Source: Actinomycetota bacterium (GTDB taxonomy: Bacteria > Actinomycetota > UBA4738 > HRBIN12). From it: a stretch of DNA of 64,000 nt. The notes under the pieces are model-generated. The model made no database searches. It had not been told where the DNA came from and was given only the letters and a program-made list of their open reading frames with translations. Location: the NCBI GenBank assembly GCA_026003015.1, contig BPGL01000002.1, positions 186,001-250,000 on the forward strand, written 5' to 3'. The translations under genes were made by a program, and so were the position numbers. This document shows positions 61,683 through 64,000 of this stretch, one piece after another (position 1 is the first letter of the stretch; the number at the start of each line of letters is the position of its first letter).

Positions 61683-62762
61683 CCTGCGAGCCGGATCGGC
61701 AGGCGCCTGGCGCCCCACGACCCCGGCGCCGTCTCGAAGACCCCGGGCAGCGGTTCGCCGCAGGCGCGGCAGCGTCCATCGTCGAGGTTCCAGTCCCCGA
61801 GCTCGTAGCCGTCGCGGCCGATCAGCACGGCGCCGCAGCCGTGGCAGCGCGTCGTCTGCCCCTCGGGGTCGTGCACGTTGCCGGTGTAGGCGTAGCGGAC
61901 CCCGTTCGCCATCGCGATCGTCCGGGCCCGCGACAGGGTCGTCGGGGGAGTGGGGGGGGCGATCGCGGAGCTTCCAGTCCGGGTGGAACGCCGTGAAGTG
62001 CATCGGGACGTCGGGCCCGAGGTGCTCGACGACCCAGCGGGTCATCGCGTCGATCTCCTCGTCGCGATCGTTCAGCCCGGGGATCAGGAGCGTCGTCAGC
62101 TCCAGCCACACGTCGGTCTCGTTCGCGACGTAGGCGATCGTGTCGAGCACCGGATCCAGGTGCCCCGCGCAGATCCGACGGTAGAAGTCGTCGGTGAAGG
62201 CCTTGAGGTCGATGTTGGTCGCATCGATGTGCGCGTAGAGCTCCTCCCGCGGCCCGGGCCGGACGTATCCGGCGGTGACGGCGACCGCGAAGATCCCCCG
62301 CGATCGACACGCCCGGGCCACGTCGATCGCGTACTCGAGGAAGATCACCGGATCGTTGTAGGTGAAGGCCACGCTGCGGCACCCGAGCCGTTCCGCGGTC
62401 GCGGCGATCGCCTCCGGCGAGGCCTGATCGCAGAGCGTGTCGATCTCTCGGGACTTCGAGATGTCCCAGTTCTGGCAGAAGCGGCACGCGAGGTTGCACC
62501 CGGCCGTGCCGAACGACAGCACGGCCGTGCCGGGCAGGAAGTGGTTCAGTGGCTTCTTCTCGATCGGGTCCACGCAGAAGCCGCTCGATCGCCCGTAGGT
62601 GGTGAGCACGATGCGATCACCCTCGCGCGCCCGGACGAAACACAGGCCGCGCTGCCCTTCGTGCAGGGCGCAGCCGCGCGGGCACACGTCGCAACGGATC
62701 CGCCCGTCCTCGAGGCGGGTCCACCAGCGCGTCGGGGTCGCGCCGCCCGTGGTCGCCTCCAC
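61679..62762 (-). CDS. amrS: AmrS, AmmeMemoRadiSam radical SAM enzyme (one frameshift)
   Basis: A radical SAM protein with the cluster motif CNLACRFC in AGCNLACRFCQNWD. The N-terminus has CDVCPRGCALHEGQRGLC, and the C-terminus has a zinc ribbon (CHGCG and CRACG). One extra base in the G8 run 61952-61959 shifts the frame after HPDWKLRDR; without it the protein is about 360 residues, ending in the frame that holds VRYAYTGNVHDPEGQ. The GTG at 62762 is chosen because TATCCT lies seven bases upstream, giving a leaderless start. Reported partners are AmrA and AmrB. Confidence 0.88.
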
Positions 62763-62769
62763 ACCGACC

Positions 62770-62828
62770 AGGATAGGTCGGTGCGCGACGGCCCGCGTGC
62801 GGGCAACGCGCCGAGGCCGGGGCATACT
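62770..62828. promoter_or_regulatory. Divergent -10 boxes for amrS and the flippase-like gene
   Basis: On the minus strand TATCCT (62775-62770) ends seven bases before the amrS GTG. On the plus strand CATACT (62823-62828) ends eight bases before the flippase-like GTG at 62837. No Shine-Dalgarno sequence is seen for either, so both transcripts may be leaderless. Confidence 0.4.
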
Positions 62829-62836
62829 GGGCCCCC

Positions 62837-64000
62837 GTGGATCCCGACCTCACCCAGGAGGCCGCCGAGCTCGCGGAGGCCGCGCCCGCGCCGCGCCGGG
62901 GCCCCTCCGACCGGCGGCTGATCGCCGGGCAGGCCGGCCAGAACGTCCTGGGCCTCGCGATCGGGGCGGGGGCGACGTTCGCGGCCCAGGTCCTGATGGC
63001 CAACCGGCTCGGCGAGCGGGCGTTCGGGGTCGTCACGGTCGCCACTCAGTTCGCGTTCGTGGCCGCCGCGGCCACCCGGTTCGGGATGGACGTCGCCGGC
63101 GTGCGCCTCGTGGCGATCCTCGTGGGGCGCGGTGAGACCGGTCGGGTCGGGACGCTCGTGCGCCGAAGCGTCGGCATCGCCCTTGCGGTGTCGATCCCCT
63201 TCGCGCTCGTCGCGTTCGGCCTGGCGCCGTGGCTGGCGGAGGCGTTCAGCTCGCTGCCCGAGGAGGCTGAGCCGGCGTTCCGCTGGGCGGCGGTCGCCGT
63301 GCCGCTCGCCGCGGTCGCCTTCACCTACCTGGGCGCCACCCGCGGCCTGAAGGTGATGCGCACGACGCTCGTCGCCCAGTGGATCGTGCAGCCCATCGGG
63401 TGGATCGCGATCACCCTGGCGCTCTGGTTGGTCGCCGACACGACGGCCGGCTGGGCCACGGCGGGGTACGCGGCCTCGTGGGGGGCGGCCCTCCTCGTCG
63501 CGTACCGCGGCTGGCGCGTGCGCGAGCGACGCCTGCCCCCCCGCTCCGGCGGGGACCCGCTGCCCGAGGAGCGCTCGTCGGCGCTGTGGCGCTTCGGGGC
63601 GCTGCGGGCTCCCGGCACCCTGTTCTCCCAGCTGATCTTCTGGACCGACCTGTTCGTCGTGTCGGCGCTCCTCGCCCGGCTCGGCCCCGCCGGCGCGGCC
63701 CAGGTCGGCGTCTACAGCGGCGTGCTGCGAGCCGGCCAGTCGCTGTTCCTGTTCCTCACGAGCGTCTCGCTCACGTTCAGCCCCTTCGTCGCCGATCTGC
63801 ACCACCGGGGACGGCGCGAGGAGCTCGACGCTCTGTACAAGCAGGTCACGAGGTGGACGCTCGCGGCGACGATCCCGGTGCTGCTCGTCTTGGCCCTGCT
63901 GCCGGCGCAGGCCCTGCGCGTGTTCGGCGCGGAGTTCGTGGCCGGCAGCGACGCCCTGCGGATCTTGATCGTCGGGATGATCGTGCCGGTGATGGTGGGC
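62837..64000 (+). CDS. Polysaccharide-flippase-like membrane protein (3' truncated)
   Basis: 388 codons are visible and the frame is open at the window end. It is an oligosaccharide flippase (MATE/Wzx-like) with many helices, including NVLGLAIGAGATFAAQVLMANRLG, AFTYLGATRGLKVMRTTLVAQWIVQPIGW and FWTDLFVVSALLARLGPAGAAQVGVYSGVLRAG. A GTG start follows a -10 box closely. It probably moves lipid-linked sugars across the membrane; the substrate and full length are unknown. Confidence 0.85.
   Translation, partial: MDPDLTQEAAELAEAAPAPRRGPSDRRLIAGQAGQNVLGLAIGAGATFAAQVLMANRLGERAFGVVTVATQFAFVAAAATRFGMDVAGVRLVAILVGRGETGRVGTLVRRSVGIALAVSIPFALVAFGLAPWLAEAFSSLPEEAEPAFRWAAVAVPLAAVAFTYLGATRGLKVMRTTLVAQWIVQPIGWIAITLALWLVADTTAGWATAGYAASWGAALLVAYRGWRVRERRLPPRSGGDPLPEERSSALWRFGALRAPGTLFSQLIFWTDLFVVSALLARLGPAGAAQVGVYSGVLRAGQSLFLFLTSVSLTFSPFVADLHHRGRREELDALYKQVTRWTLAATIPVLLVLALLPAQALRVFGAEFVAGSDALRILIVGMIVPVMVG

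Noticed and set aside
60879-62825. A single fusion protein of a radical SAM enzyme and MEMO
   Set aside because: The join comes from one extra G in a run. Correcting it gives two genes with the usual 4-bp overlap.
1-64000. CRISPR arrays, tRNA or rRNA genes, IS elements and integrases
   Set aside because: No regularly spaced repeats, cloverleaf-like blocks, transposase or integrase motifs were found on either strand.

Overview
The window is very GC-rich DNA with dense gene packing. There are many GTG starts, 4-bp ATGA/GTGA overlaps, lipobox-type solute-binding lipoproteins and several apparently leaderless starts with only a -10 box. This fits an actinomycetote or similar high-GC bacterium, but the window has no rRNA, tRNA or marker gene that would place it more closely. 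No integrase, transposase, CRISPR array or tRNA was found.

Region A (1-30.9 kb) is catabolic. A GntR/UTRA regulator heads an operon with an M20 amidase, an SDR dehydrogenase, a complete peptide-type ABC importer, a D-aminoacylase-like hydrolase and a TPP-dependent 2-oxoacid dehydrogenase E1 pair. A minus-strand trio follows: an archaeosine-synthase-like (DUF5591) protein, a second GntR regulator and a secreted zinc phospholipase C-like protein. A second plus-strand operon (16.2-30.9 kb) encodes a hydantoinase-like enzyme, a cysteine amidohydrolase, a DUF1185 protein, an enamidase-like amidohydrolase, a DUF1989 protein, an aldehyde dehydrogenase and a class II aldolase-like protein. It continues with an NMT1-type ABC importer, a class III aminotransferase, a TrzN/ATZ-type amidohydrolase, an FAD oxidoreductase and an O-methyltransferase. 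Together these suggest uptake and ring-opening of a small nitrogen compound (cyclic amide, hydantoin or pyrimidine-like); the substrate is unknown.

Region B (31.9-40.0 kb) is a type I restriction-modification locus (hsdM, hsdS, hsdR). Between hsdS and hsdR lies an AT-richer, oppositely oriented pair: a winged-helix protein and a protein with a HEPN-like RN-x5-H motif plus a C-terminal winged helix. HsdR has a C-terminal S24 (LexA/UmuD-like) autoprotease domain with Ser and Lys dyad residues and an Ala-Gly dipeptide 36 residues before the Ser. This is the strongest candidate for an undescribed system in the window.

Region C (40.1-45.3 kb) repeats the logic of the 23-28 kb module: an NMT1-type ABC importer, a nitrilase-family protein and a paralogous TrzN/ATZ amidohydrolase.

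Region D (45.3-64 kb) looks like ordinary chromosome: a PAS-GGDEF-EAL protein, larB-larC-larE (nickel-pincer cofactor synthesis, no larA here), a fasciclin lipoprotein, a membrane-anchored sulfite-oxidase-fold enzyme, a pirin, a phosphodiesterase, a DrrAB-type exporter, an MgtC-family protein, a DUF2236 protein, and a minus-strand operon of amrS, amrB, a zinc alcohol dehydrogenase and a small lipoprotein. A flippase-like membrane protein runs off the end.

Six single-base insertions interrupt otherwise intact genes: three in one ABC ATPase and one each in hsdM, hsdR and amrS. All are one extra G or C within a G or C run. Assembly error is the simplest explanation, but read data are needed.
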